Part shown: one piece after another, positions 35,695-45,161 of the stretch | Numbering within the stretch: position 1 is the stretch's first letter | Layout of the letters: every line of letters begins with the position of its first letter | Origin: Strix aluco | Lineage: Eukaryota; Chordata; Aves; Strigiformes; Strigidae | Reading direction: 5' to 3' | Length of the DNA: 64,000 nucleotides | Assembly (NCBI RefSeq): GCF_031877795.1 | Contig: NC_133970.1 | Location: forward strand, 48,180,828-48,244,827 | The notes under the pieces: model-generated | Seen by the model: only the letters and a program-made list of their open reading frames with translations | What the model was told of the DNA's origin: nothing | The model's database searches: none | Program-made: the position numbers and the translations under genes

Positions 35695-37554
35695 ATGTTT
35701 GCAATGCTGGGCAATTTGCTTGCGTGGTGGGGCTGGATTAATCCTCACGTCCACTCTGTGCTCCTAGTAGTGGCATTTATTGTCGGTGGAAAATGTGTCA
35801 AGGGTTTTATTTTGCTATACTGGTTACTGTCTGCTTATAATGGGCTCGTTTCGCTGCTTGTGGGGGTGAACCGCTACCTGTTTGCTGCCTGGTCTTTTGT
35901 TTGGGGTCTCACCCCCTCTATGGGTGAGCCAGGGGAAGAGATCCTCTCGGTTTTTGAGAGTTTCAGCTATCCCTGGAGCACCCAGGCCACTGTGCTTGCG
36001 GCTCTGTGCTTTCTGAATGTCTGCCAGATCTTGTTTTGGGCCATGCGGTACTTCTCTAACAATAGCACCACCCGGAAACCTGCCCCGGGGGCAGATAGCT
36101 ATAAATGGCAAGGTGTGTGGGAGAAGATGGGCAAGTGCCTGAGTCAGTGGTCACCCCCAACGTTCTGGGATTTTACTCCCGAACAAGTGCAGAGTCCTGA
36201 TAAACTGGTGGAGTGTTTGGAAAAGGTGTGCTGCCAATCTGACAAACCCCGGGAGATGCAGCTCGCTGCGATGTGCTGGAGGCTTGCCCATGCTTACCGC
36301 ATCGCCCTTAACACTGATCACTGCCCTCAAGGGGAAGAGAGAGCTGCAGGATCTGAAAGTGAACCTGCTGGTACAGCAGCTAGGCCAGGGGGACAGGCAG
36401 CGCCAGTACCGGTCGCCTCCATCAGCACAGCAGCTGAGCCGAAGGGACAAGCAGTACCAGTATCAGTTGCCCCGATACGAAAAACCAAATATACCAAAAA
36501 ATCCCCTCGCAGTGCACAGGGTGATAATGAACCAGGCCCATCACGAGAGCAGGAGGAAGAGCTGGAGGTAACCATCCGATCTCTATCCCTCAGTGAGTTG
36601 CGAGATATGCGGAAGGATTTCAGCCGCAGTCCAGGTGAGCAAATTTGTACCTGGCTGCTCCGGTGCTGGGATAGTGGAGCTGCTGGTTTGGAATTGGAGG
36701 GGAGAGAGGCCAAGCAGGTGGGACCTTTAGCCAAGCAGGTTGGTATTGACAAGGCAATAGGGAAACAGTCTCAAACCCTCAGCCTTTGGAGGCGACTCCT
36801 GCTTGCTGTGAGGGAGAGGTACCCCTACAAGGATGATGCTCTATGTCGGTTAGGCAAGTGGACTGACATGGAGAAAGGCATCCAAAACCTCAGGGAAATG
36901 GCTGTGTTTGACATGATCTATGGTGATCTGAATGATGAGCAGTCACCATTGGATCCAGATCTGGTCCCTTGCACACAGCTGATGTGGCAGAAGTTCCTGC
37001 AAAGTGGACCAGAGGGACATTCCAAAGCATTAGCAGCAGCATCCTGGTTGCGAGACACTCAGACAGTGGATGAAGTGACTATGCAGCTCCAGCACTATGA
37101 GGGAAGTCTCCCTTCCTCCCAACATGCTTTGGTTTCAGCCGTAGAGGAACTGTCTCAGAGGCTCCAGAAAATGGAACAGGACATGTCCTATGTTCCACCT
37201 GCACGGGCCAATGTCTCAGCCATTAGAAGCAGGCGTTTCCCCACCCAAGAGAAGGGCGGTAGAAGGTACACACCACGGGGCACCCTGTGGTTCTTCCTCT
37301 GCCAGCATGGGGAAAACATGAGGAGGTGGCATGGACAGCCCACTCCCGCCCCAGCTGCACGAGTACAGCAACAGAAAGGGAAGACCACCATGAAAGGGGA
37401 GTCTTCCAAGAGAGATGCAGCTCCAGTGTCTAGTCGGAAATCCCCCAGACAGAATAGAATGGCCAACAGTATGCTTGACCCTCTTGAGGGGACCAGGAAG
37501 TCATTCCTGCAGGAGTCACTCTTAGATCAAGTGAGTGATGGTGAGCAGGATTAG
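35695..37554 (+). CDS. gag: Gag polyprotein of provirus B, intact
   Basis: 619 codons from ATG 35695 to UAG 37552-37554. Gag forms the particle shell. The first ~120 residues are strongly hydrophobic, with segments about residues 20-45, 46-65 and 97-116. This is unusual for a retroviral Gag and suggests membrane or ER targeting (inference). Next comes the W-rich domain (WSPPTFWDFTPEQVQSPDKL, about 145-165), a Pro/Ala/Gln-rich linker with imperfect repeats (about 220-270), and the conserved LSLSELRDMRKDF region. The C-terminal third is basic then acidic, with TPRGTLWFF and a final SDGEQD. No CCHC zinc knuckle was seen. Pro-pol follows in the same frame beyond the UAG. The GTG-to-ATG choice is not at issue: the leader ATG is the first in frame. 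Confidence 0.93.
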   Translation: MFAMLGNLLAWWGWINPHVHSVLLVVAFIVGGKCVKGFILLYWLLSAYNGLVSLLVGVNRYLFAAWSFVWGLTPSMGEPGEEILSVFESFSYPWSTQATVLAALCFLNVCQILFWAMRYFSNNSTTRKPAPGADSYKWQGVWEKMGKCLSQWSPPTFWDFTPEQVQSPDKLVECLEKVCCQSDKPREMQLAAMCWRLAHAYRIALNTDHCPQGEERAAGSESEPAGTAARPGGQAAPVPVASISTAAEPKGQAVPVSVAPIRKTKYTKKSPRSAQGDNEPGPSREQEEELEVTIRSLSLSELRDMRKDFSRSPGEQICTWLLRCWDSGAAGLELEGREAKQVGPLAKQVGIDKAIGKQSQTLSLWRRLLLAVRERYPYKDDALCRLGKWTDMEKGIQNLREMAVFDMIYGDLNDEQSPLDPDLVPCTQLMWQKFLQSGPEGHSKALAAASWLRDTQTVDEVTMQLQHYEGSLPSSQHALVSAVEELSQRLQKMEQDMSYVPPARANVSAIRSRRFPTQEKGGRRYTPRGTLWFFLCQHGENMRRWHGQPTPAPAARVQQQKGKTTMKGESSKRDAAPVSSRKSPRQNRMANSMLDPLEGTRKSFLQESLLDQVSDGEQD

Positions 37555-37582
37555 AGGGGCCCTGCCTCCAGCCAGGTGGAGG
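37552..37582 (+). promoter_or_regulatory. gag/pro-pol UAG readthrough site with hairpin (B)
   Basis: UAG (37552-37554) is followed ten bases later by a perfect 6-bp hairpin, CCTCCA (37565-37570) with TGGAGG (37577-37582) and a 6-nt loop. Gag and pol share one frame. The first in-frame ATG of pol (about 37684) lies after the protease DTGA, so separate initiation would lose the active site. Confidence 0.65.
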
Positions 37583-40500
37583 AAAGGGATAATCGGATTT
37601 ACTGGAAGGTGTGGATCCGATGGCCTGGCACATCAGACCCACAAGAATATAAGGCCTTGGTAGACACTGGCGCACAGTGCACCATGATGCCATCAAGCCA
37701 CAGTGGGGTTGAACCCGTCTGCATTTGCGGAGTGACAGGGGGGTCCCAACAGCTGACCCTATTAGAGGCTGAAGTAAGCTTAACTGGGAAGGACTGGCAT
37801 AAGCACCCCATTGTGACTGGCCCAGATGCCCCGTGCATCCTAGGTATAGACTACCTCAGGAGAGGGTACTTTAAAGACCCAAAAGGGTACCGGTGGGCCT
37901 TTGGTATAGCTGCCCTGGAGGAGGTTGAGCAATTGTCCACCTTACCCGGCCTCTCAGAGGACCCCTCGGTGGTGGGGTCGCTTAAGGTTGAAGAGCAGCG
38001 AGTGCCAATTGCCACCAAGACGGTGCACCGGCGGCAGTACCGTACTAACCGAGATTCCCTGGTCCCCATCCATCAGCTGATCCGTCGACTAGAAAGCCAG
38101 AAGGTGATCAGCAAGACTCACTCACCCTTCAACAGCCCTATATGGCCAGTGAGAAAACCTAATGGTGAATGGAGACTGACCGTGGACTACCGTGGCCTGA
38201 ATGAAGTTACGCCAGCGATGAGTGCTGCAGTGCCGGACATGCTAGAGCTCCAGTATGAGCTGGAGTCGAAGGCAGCCAAGTGGTACGCCACGATTGACAT
38301 CGCTAACGCGTTCTTCTCCATCCCAATAGCACCAGAGTTCAGGCCACAGTTTGCGTTCCCTTGGAGGGGTATCCAGTACACCTGGAATCGATTGCCCCAG
38401 GGGTGGAAACACAGCTCCACCATTTGCCATAGACTGGTCCATACTGCACTGGAGAAAGGTGGGGCTCCAGAACACCTGCAGTTCATTGATGATATCATTG
38501 TATGGGGGGACACAGCTGAGGAAGTCTTTGAGAAAGGAAAGAAGATAATTGAAATCCTCCTGAAGGCCGGTTTTGCCATCAAGCGACAGAAAGTTAAGGG
38601 GCCTGGAAGGGAGATTCAGTTCCTAGGAATAAAATGGCAAGATGGGCATCACCACATCCCAATGGAGGTGATAAACAAGATAACAGCCATGGCCCCACCA
38701 ACCACCAAAAAGGAGACTCAGTCTTTCCTGGGCGCTGTGGGGTTCTGGAGGATGCACATCCCAAACTACAGCCTGATTGTGAGCCCTCTCTACCACGTAA
38801 CCCGCAAGAAGAACGATTTTAAATGGGGCCCAGAGCAACAACAAGCCTTTGAACAAATTAAGCAGGAGATTACCCAGGCAGTGGCTCTCGGGCCAGTCCG
38901 GACAGGGCAGGAGATTAAGAACGTGCTCTACACCGCAGCCGGGGAGAATGGCCCCTCCTGGAGCCTTTGGCAGAGAGCAGATAGGGAATCCCGAGGCCGA
39001 CCTCTAGGCTTTTGGAGCCGGGGATACAAAGGCTCTGAAGCTAACTATACCCTGACTGAGAAGGAGATACTGGCAGCGTACGAAGGAATTCGAGCTGCCT
39101 CAGAAGTGGTCGGCACTGAGACACAGCTCCTCCTGGCACCTCGACTGCTGGTGCTGGGATGGATGTTCAAAGGAAAGGCTCCCTCCACACATCATGCAAC
39201 AGATGCCACGTGGAGTAAATGGGTTGTGTTGATAACACAACGGGCTCGAATAGGGAACTGCGACCCCCCAGGATTAGTGGAAATGATCATGAACTGGCCA
39301 CAGAGCAAAGATGCTGGGATGTCACCAGAACAGGAGGTGAAACGTGCTGAGGAGGCCCCACCATATAACGAGCTGCCAGAGGAGGAGAAGCGATATGCCC
39401 TGTTCACTGATGGGTCTTGTCGCATTGTGGGAAAACATCGACGATGGAAGGCTGCAGTGTGGAATCCCACACGAGAAACCACTGAAACTGTTGAGGGACA
39501 AGGTGAATCGAGCCAGTTCGCAGAGGTGAAAGCCATCCAATTGGCTTTGGAGTTTGCTGAGCGAGAAAAGTGGCCGAGGCTCTATATCTACACTGACTCG
39601 TGGGTGGTGGCAAGTGCCCTGTGGATGTGGTTGCAGCAATGGAAACAGAACAACTGGCAACGCAAGGGCAGACCCATCTGGGCCGCTGAAGTATGGCAGG
39701 ACATTGCAGCCCGGGTGGAGAACCTCGTTGTGAAGGTGCGCCATGTGGACGCCCATATACCCAAGAGTCGGGCCACTGATGAACATCAACATACCCAGCA
39801 GGCGGACCAAGCTGCTAAGATCGAGGTGGCTCAGGTGGACTTGGACTGGCAGCGTAAAGGTGAACTGTTCATAGCCCGGTGGGCCCATGAGACCTCGGGC
39901 CACCAAGGCAGAGATGCAACATACAGGTGGGCTCGAGATCGAGGGGTGGACCTCACCATTGACACCATCGCAGAGATCATCCACGGATGTGAGACGTGTG
40001 CTGCAATCAAACAAGCCAAACGGGTGAAGCCCCAGCGGAATGAAGATCGATGGATGAAATATAAATATGGAGAGGCCTGGCAGATCGACTACATCACACT
40101 GCCACAGACCCGCCGAGGCAAGCGCCACGTGCTCACAATGGTGGAAGCAACCACTGGGTGGCTCGAAACTCATCCAGTGTCCCACGCCACCACCCGAAAT
40201 ACCATCCTGGGCCTTGAAGAGCGAGTCCTGTGGCGACACGACACCCCAGAGAGGATTGAGTCGGACAATGGGACTCACTTCCGAAATAACCTCATAGATG
40301 CCTGGGCAGAAGAACACGGCATCGAGTGGGTCTACCACATCCCCTACCACGCACCAGCCTCCGGGAAGATCGAGCGCTACAATGGACTGTTAAAAACTAC
40401 CTTGAGAGCAATGGGGGGTGGAACCTTCAAACGCTGGGACACACATCTGACAGAGGCCACTTGGTTAGTGAACACAAGAGGATCTGCCAATCGAGCTGGC

Positions 40501-40773
40501 CCGGCTCAGTCAAAACTCCCACATGTTGTGGACGGGGATAAAGTCCCTGTGGTGCACATGAGGGACCTGCTGGGAAAAATGGTCTGGGTTAGTCCTGCGC
40601 CGGGCAAAGGCAAACCCATCCACGGGATTGTTTTTGCTCAAGGACCTGGGTGCACCTGGTGGGTGATGCAGAAGGATGGAGAGGTCCGATGCGTACCACA
40701 AGGGGACTTGATTGTGGGTGAAAACACCGTGAGTTATACTGTGCTTTTGTTAATTTTTCTTTGTCAATGCTAA
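37555..40773 (+). CDS. pol: pro-pol polyprotein of provirus B, intact
   Basis: Residue numbers count from the GTG at 37576 (1065 codons). Protease: VDTGA (D30) and ILGID. RT: VDYRGLN, LPQGWKHSSTICH and a catalytic F-I-D-D at 303-306, where provirus A has Y-I-D-D. RNase H: TDGS (611-614), a QFAE glutamate and YTDS (672-675). Integrase: H771, H776, C805, C808, then D838, D897, E933 with the D35E spacing. One residue is missing just after D838 relative to A. No stop or frameshift is present. Expression is probably by readthrough of the upstream UAG. The frame runs about 13 codons further than in E, because E has a 2-bp insertion near the end. Confidence 0.93.
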   Translation, partial: RGPASSQVEERDNRIYWKVWIRWPGTSDPQEYKALVDTGAQCTMMPSSHSGVEPVCICGVTGGSQQLTLLEAEVSLTGKDWHKHPIVTGPDAPCILGIDYLRRGYFKDPKGYRWAFGIAALEEVEQLSTLPGLSEDPSVVGSLKVEEQRVPIATKTVHRRQYRTNRDSLVPIHQLIRRLESQKVISKTHSPFNSPIWPVRKPNGEWRLTVDYRGLNEVTPAMSAAVPDMLELQYELESKAAKWYATIDIANAFFSIPIAPEFRPQFAFPWRGIQYTWNRLPQGWKHSSTICHRLVHTALEKGGAPEHLQFIDDIIVWGDTAEEVFEKGKKIIEILLKAGFAIKRQKVKGPGREIQFLGIKWQDGHHHIPMEVINKITAMAPPTTKKETQSFLGAVGFWRMHIPNYSLIVSPLYHVTRKKNDFKWGPEQQQAFEQIKQEITQAVALGPVRTGQEIKNVLYTAAGENGPSWSLWQRADRESRGRPLGFWSRGYKGSEANYTLTEKEILAAYEGIRAASEVVGTETQLLLAPRLLVLGWMFKGKAPSTHHATDATWSKWVVLITQRARIGNCDPPGLVEMIMNWPQSKDAGMSPEQEVKRAEEAPPYNELPEEEKRYALFTDGSCRIVGKHRRWKAAVWNPTRETTETVEGQGESSQFAEVKAIQLALEFAEREKWPRLYIYTDSWVVASALWMWLQQWKQNNWQRKGRPIWAAEVWQDIAARVENLVVKVRHVDAHIPKSRATDEHQHTQQADQAAKIEVAQVDLDWQRKGELFIARWAHETSGHQGRDATYRWARDRGVDLTIDTIAEIIHGCETCAAIKQAKRVKPQRNEDRWMKYKYGEAWQIDYITLPQTRRGKRHVLTMVEATTGWLETHPVSHATTRNTILGLEERVLWRHDTPERIESDNGTHFRNNLIDAWAEEHGIEWVYHIPYHAPASGKIERYNGLLKTTLRAMGGGTFKRWDTHLTEATWLVNTRGSANRAGPAQSKLPHVVDGDKVPVVHMRDLLGKMVWVSPAPGKGKPIHGIVFAQGPGCTWWVMQKDGEVRCVPQGDLIVGENTVSYTVLLLIFLCQC

Positions 40774-40828
40774 TTGCTAAGTGGCAGCTGGATGTGACGC
40801 ACATGGTATAGAATAAAGGGGTGGATTA

Positions 40829-41189
40829 TGTCCTGGTTTAACCAGGATAGGGTTAAGTTTCCCCAGCAGTGGGGGGAGCTCTAGCCGGGTTATTCAGATA
40901 CCATGCGGACGTCACATCCTGGCAGGTCACATTTCCTGGCGCGGGATCGCGGTGCACTCGTGGTTTTGTACATCTGCTCCTCTCACTGCTGTATTTGGTA
41001 GCTATTTTGCTCTGTTCATTGCTATCACTATTACTGTTATTGTTATTGCTGTTGTTTGTTGTGTTGCTATTGCACTGTTGTATTAAACCTTTCCTTATTT
41101 CAGTCTTGGGGCTTTGTATTTCACTCCCTTTGTGGGGGAGGGGCAGCGGCCGCGTGGTCTCAGACCCCGGCAGAGGCTAAACCACCACA
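40829..41189 (+). mobile_element. 3' LTR of provirus B
   Basis: 361 bp, differing from the 5' LTR at three single bases (CTGGCGCG, ATTGCTGTTG and GGCAGAGG). It is preceded by the polypurine-like AATAAAGGGGTGG (40812-40824). Confidence 0.93.
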
Positions 41190-41633
41190 CCTAGTCCAAA
41201 GGGACCAGGGGTGGAGATAATCAAAATATCTTTAAATTGTTGTAATCCATGATTTGAGTTTCATGTTCTAGGAATTACTATAGCAGGAACCACCTGACCC
41301 AATGGAGGACAAGCCTTACAAGAAGCAGTGCAAGTGCAGCAGTGACCCGACCTGAGCTGGTTTTGGTGCCCAGTAACTCCACACAACACACCACCTCTCC
41401 TGTCCTGAGTGACCACCATAACAGATTGAGCCCAAAGTCATGGACTAAATGAAATTAGAAGACATTTTACGGACATTTTATGGACATTTTACAGGGGTGG
41501 TCCATAGACTAAGAGAACAATATCTGTGTATTATATCAAAGGATGGGAAGGGGGGTGGGGTGGTTAATGAGGATGTGTTGGATAGTGTGGGACCTGAGCA
41601 TGACGTAAATGGTATGGAATAAGGGGTGGAGAA
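41190..41633 (+). other. 3' internal segment of a C-like provirus
   Basis: The end (GACCTGAGCATGACGTAAATGG then GGAATAAGGGGTGGAGAA) matches the segment before the 3' LTR of provirus A nearly base for base. It is directly followed by a C-type LTR. No coding frame is present. Confidence 0.75.
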
Positions 41634-41841
41634 TGGGCTGGTTTTGGCTGGGATAGAGTTAATTTTCTTCACAGTAGCTTGTAAGTGGCTATGTTTTGGA
41701 CTTGTGCTGGAAACAGTGCTGATAATACAGGGATATTTTAGTTATTGCTGAGCAGTGCTTACACACAGTCAAGGCGTCTCTGCTTATCACACCACCCTAC
41801 AAGAGAGCAGGCTGAGGGTACACAAGAAGTTGGGAAGGGAC
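41634..41841 (+). mobile_element. 3' LTR of provirus C, first part
   Basis: It starts TGGGCTGG and aligns with 24219-24425. It stops at GGGAAGGGAC, where a second LTR is inserted, and resumes at 42708 with GGGGACACAGCTGGG. Confidence 0.8.
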
Positions 41842-42707
41842 TGAAGTGCTAAGGCTTGGACAACAGGCCCAAGCCAGAGTTGACCTATAGATGAATCCTG
41901 TATATTTTATAACTGATAACCATTGTGCTAGTGGGTATTGTACTAAGTTATAACAATCCACTTATGCTGATGTAAAAAGTGCTAAAGCGTTGAAATACTG
42001 AAGCCTGAACAATAGGCTCAGAGCTGAAGCTGCTAACTTAGTATGTAATCATTAACAAAGTATGTATGCTCACTAGTGAAAGATGCAGCTTAGACAGAAT
42101 ATAATCAGTAGTGAGGATGAAATGCTGAGAGAATGTATCCAGCTTCCCTTGTTTAGCCTTGTTCAAGGCTGAGAACCCAAGTATTTGGCCTTGTTAGAAA
42201 CTCCCTTGGTTCCCCCCTGAGCCCTGGCCAGGCTTTGGGTGGAATCCAACAGGAGAATGAAACCAGAAACTTTCTGCTCAAAACAAAGGTGCCAGCTATT
42301 CTGGCTCGTCGATCTCTGGTATATAAGGCTGGACCCGCTCACAGTGACTTTGGAAGCCTCACCTACGGGTGGACGCACCGCGTAGGATTTCCCACTTGCC
42401 GGGACAGGCTCTGCAAATCCTCGCTGTAACCGGGGCTGCCCAGCGCCTGCGGGTCTGGATGATGATGATAATATATGCAAGTGGTGATGGATCTCTCTTA
42501 ATCACTATTCTCTCTCTCTCAGGTAGTAATGATTTGATGCATTACCCTGTATTTTCCTGTTTGTTGCTTTAAGTGCACTATTCTGCCTTTTCTTCCTGCA
42601 TGTTCTCTGTATTACGCTGTTACATTACTTGGTTATCACCAGTAAAATACGCCTACTCTTTTCACTCTGGTGTCCGAGTTTAATTGGTATCCTTAATCAG
42701 CAAAACA
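41842..42707 (+). mobile_element. Solo LTR (866 bp) nested in the C 3' LTR
   Basis: Same family as 6914-7783: it starts TGAAGTGC, has a TATA box near 42319 and ends CAAAACA. The host LTR is split at GGGGAC/AGGGAC, probably a duplicated target with one substitution. Confidence 0.85.
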
Positions 42708-43082
42708 GGGGACACAGCTGGGACAGCTGACCCCAACTGACCAGAGGAATATTCCATACCATATGGCATCATGCTCAGCAATAAAACTAGGGGGGATGTT
42801 GGTGGGGGTCTGCTGCTGAGCATTGGTTGGTTGCTGGTGTGCAATTTTTTTCATTTGCATCACTTGTCTTTCTTGGGTTTTATTTCTCTCTAATTGTTAT
42901 TTTCCTTTTCATTACAATTTATAATAATTATTATATTATAATTTATTTCAATTATTAAACTGTTTTTATCTCAACCCAGGAGTTTTCTCGCTTTTGTCTT
43001 TCCAATTCTCTCCCCCCATCCTGCTGGGGGGGGAGCGAGTGAGACGCTGTGCTTAGTTGCCATCCAGGGTTAAACCATGACA
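42708..43082 (+). mobile_element. 3' LTR of provirus C, second part
   Basis: It continues the LTR of 41634-41841 and aligns with 24413-24803. It ends TTAAACCATGACA. Confidence 0.8.
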
Positions 43083-45130
43083 GGAATCTTTGGATATTTG
43101 CAACTCTTAAATTTAAACTATTGCTACTTATTTCATCATTCTGTCATAATCCAGCTGAGGGCCAGAAAAGCCCAGTGATTATGGACAATACAAATTCTTT
43201 TATCTCTTGCCTTCATGAACCCCTTTATAATTATTGAAGCAGTTAGTGAAAACCAAGAAAAGTAATCAATAAAGGAAATAATTATCAGAATAGAAAGCTG
43301 AGGTAGATGAACCTGTGACAGTAATGAGGAAATTGCACAGAGGTATGCTCTTCTCATAGAGGATTTAAATCTAGTGGGAGTCCTAGCATCTCCCCTTCTA
43401 TTCAGAACAGATGACATATACTGCATTTGAGATGCTTATTTTCAGTGATGATACCAGCACCTGCTGACTGCAAGCACTTATTAACATATGATAGAGAGTA
43501 GGCTAAGATGTTCCATCAATACAAGAGTATTGATCATGGATGGAGGGGGCAAAGAAGTAGAAAAAATAAACAAATTAATTTTTTTGCATCTTCAGTACCA
43601 CAAAGCAGCAAGGGAAAAGGATCCAGGGAGAAGTGGATGTAATAGCAAAATTGGGATATACTAACCTCTTTACTCTTGCAACAGACTCAGATACATGAAT
43701 ATTGAGCAGGACTGACTGTATTTGGTGTGTCAATTATTGTTTATACAATATTATGTTTTCTCTCTGGATTGAAGGGCAAATGAATCAAAAAATGCCTTAT
43801 GATTGTGAACTAAGCTGATATAGAAGAAACCAGAAGAATACCAATAACTCACTACTTCCTTCTGACAGGCTTTATCTTCCTTGTGCAGAGCCAGAATGCA
43901 CACCATGCAATGAAAGGTTACACATTTAACCTTCCCTTGGAGAAAGATAAACTGATGATGCAGAAGCTGCATGACAGGTGTGACACTAACAAATTTCTGG
44001 TTCATTAATAGCCAAAATAAAGGCTAGTCAAAATCAGCGTTACCCAGAGCATCTCACAGGTTTTCAGTGTTTCAGTAGGAACTGGGTCTACTTTAAGGAA
44101 AATAAATTTAGCTTTGCCAGTGAACAAAACACAAAAGCTACCTTCACAGAAGACTCCACTACAAGTTTCTGAGGCCATAACTTTGTTTTAGAAAACTACA
44201 TGCCATACTTCAGTTTTGACAGGTTATAAAGATAATAAAAATTAATCCAGTTCTTTTGGAGGGTAAACTGAGCCAATCTTTAATGTATATTTTTTTATAA
44301 CATTATGCAAGGAAATATGACATATCATTTTGCAAAATGTTGCTACTCTAAAAAAAAGGAGAGAATAGGTAAAGGTGTAGGAGCTGATATTCTTTGTGTG
44401 TTTATGACATTTCTTCTTATGTAACTTAGTGATAATCCATTACCATCATTGTATGGAGGAAGTATATGCTTGCTCAATAACGTCCACTCTTGGGAATGTC
44501 CTGGGTCTCTAACACAATGCAATAAGAACTGACATGGCATTGATAACTCTGTAATTCTGTGTGGTGCCTAAGATGGGAGATAGGCATCACAGAGATTCAT
44601 CAATCAGAATTTTCTCTTTTTAATCAACCATTTCTATCTGTTCTTACCTTGCACACAGAAGTACCTTCCCATCCACAATCCTCTGCTGAGTACTTTACTG
44701 AATCACATTCCATGTTTAATGTAATATACAAATAATTTTCTTAATAGTCCATGAATTAGCTTTGGTGCCTTTTCTGTACAGTGTTATTTCAAATAAGAGT
44801 ACTAAGTGTCTGTTGTCAGAAGATTCTTTTCTGACACTAAAATGCAAATCCACTGGATAATGGTATATGGTATCAAATTAATATATTGTGGACAAAAGAC
44901 ATTCATGTTCAATCTGTATTTCTTACATATGTCCCTTCAGTTGGAATTACAATGAAGGACTAGAAGCCTGCAGGGCATACTTAATTTGTATCAATCAGGT
45001 TGCAGATGTACTTAATTTTTGCATCTTTGGCACAATCTCTGCATCCTGCTTTCTTCCCAGCTGTCAAATACACCTTGAAACTACTTTCCAATTTCAGTGT
45101 AGCAGGAGCACAACTATGCACTTGCTACAT

Positions 45131-45161
<31 letters not shown>

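Larger units (their letters stand above)
35215..41189 (+). mobile_element. Provirus B: full-length ERV with open gag and pro-pol
   Basis: Order: 361-bp 5' LTR, intact Lys PBS, gag, UAG, pro-pol, polypurine tract, 361-bp 3' LTR. The two LTRs differ at three sites. Both reading frames are open. No env is present. No target duplication flanks it: the left flank is D gag (AGCAC) and the right flank is the 3' segment of a C-like provirus (CCTAG). That suggests the ends come from two insertions joined by recombination, or a later deletion. Confidence 0.93.
24219..43082 (+). mobile_element. Composite: old provirus C carrying nested insertions A, D, B and two solo LTRs
   Basis: The outer pieces are a 5' LTR (24219-24803), a PBS, gag remnants on both sides of provirus A, a 3' non-coding internal segment (41190-41633) and a 3' LTR of the same subfamily (41634-41841 plus 42708-43082). 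Provirus A sits inside C's gag, with the duplicated target CCCTC at 25228-25232 and 32531-32535. C's pol is absent; a CR1 piece, partial provirus D and provirus B occupy its place. The outer ends lack a matching duplication (ATTTG left, GGAAT right), so the two C LTRs might instead come from two related proviruses joined by recombination. Confidence 0.65.

Noticed and set aside
39322-40350. A 342-codon open frame antisense to B pol, repeated at 59660-60688 antisense to E pol
   Set aside because: It mirrors the RNase H/integrase coding strand. It is kept in both only because their pol sequences are nearly identical, and no equal frame exists opposite A's pol. It has no recognisable domain.
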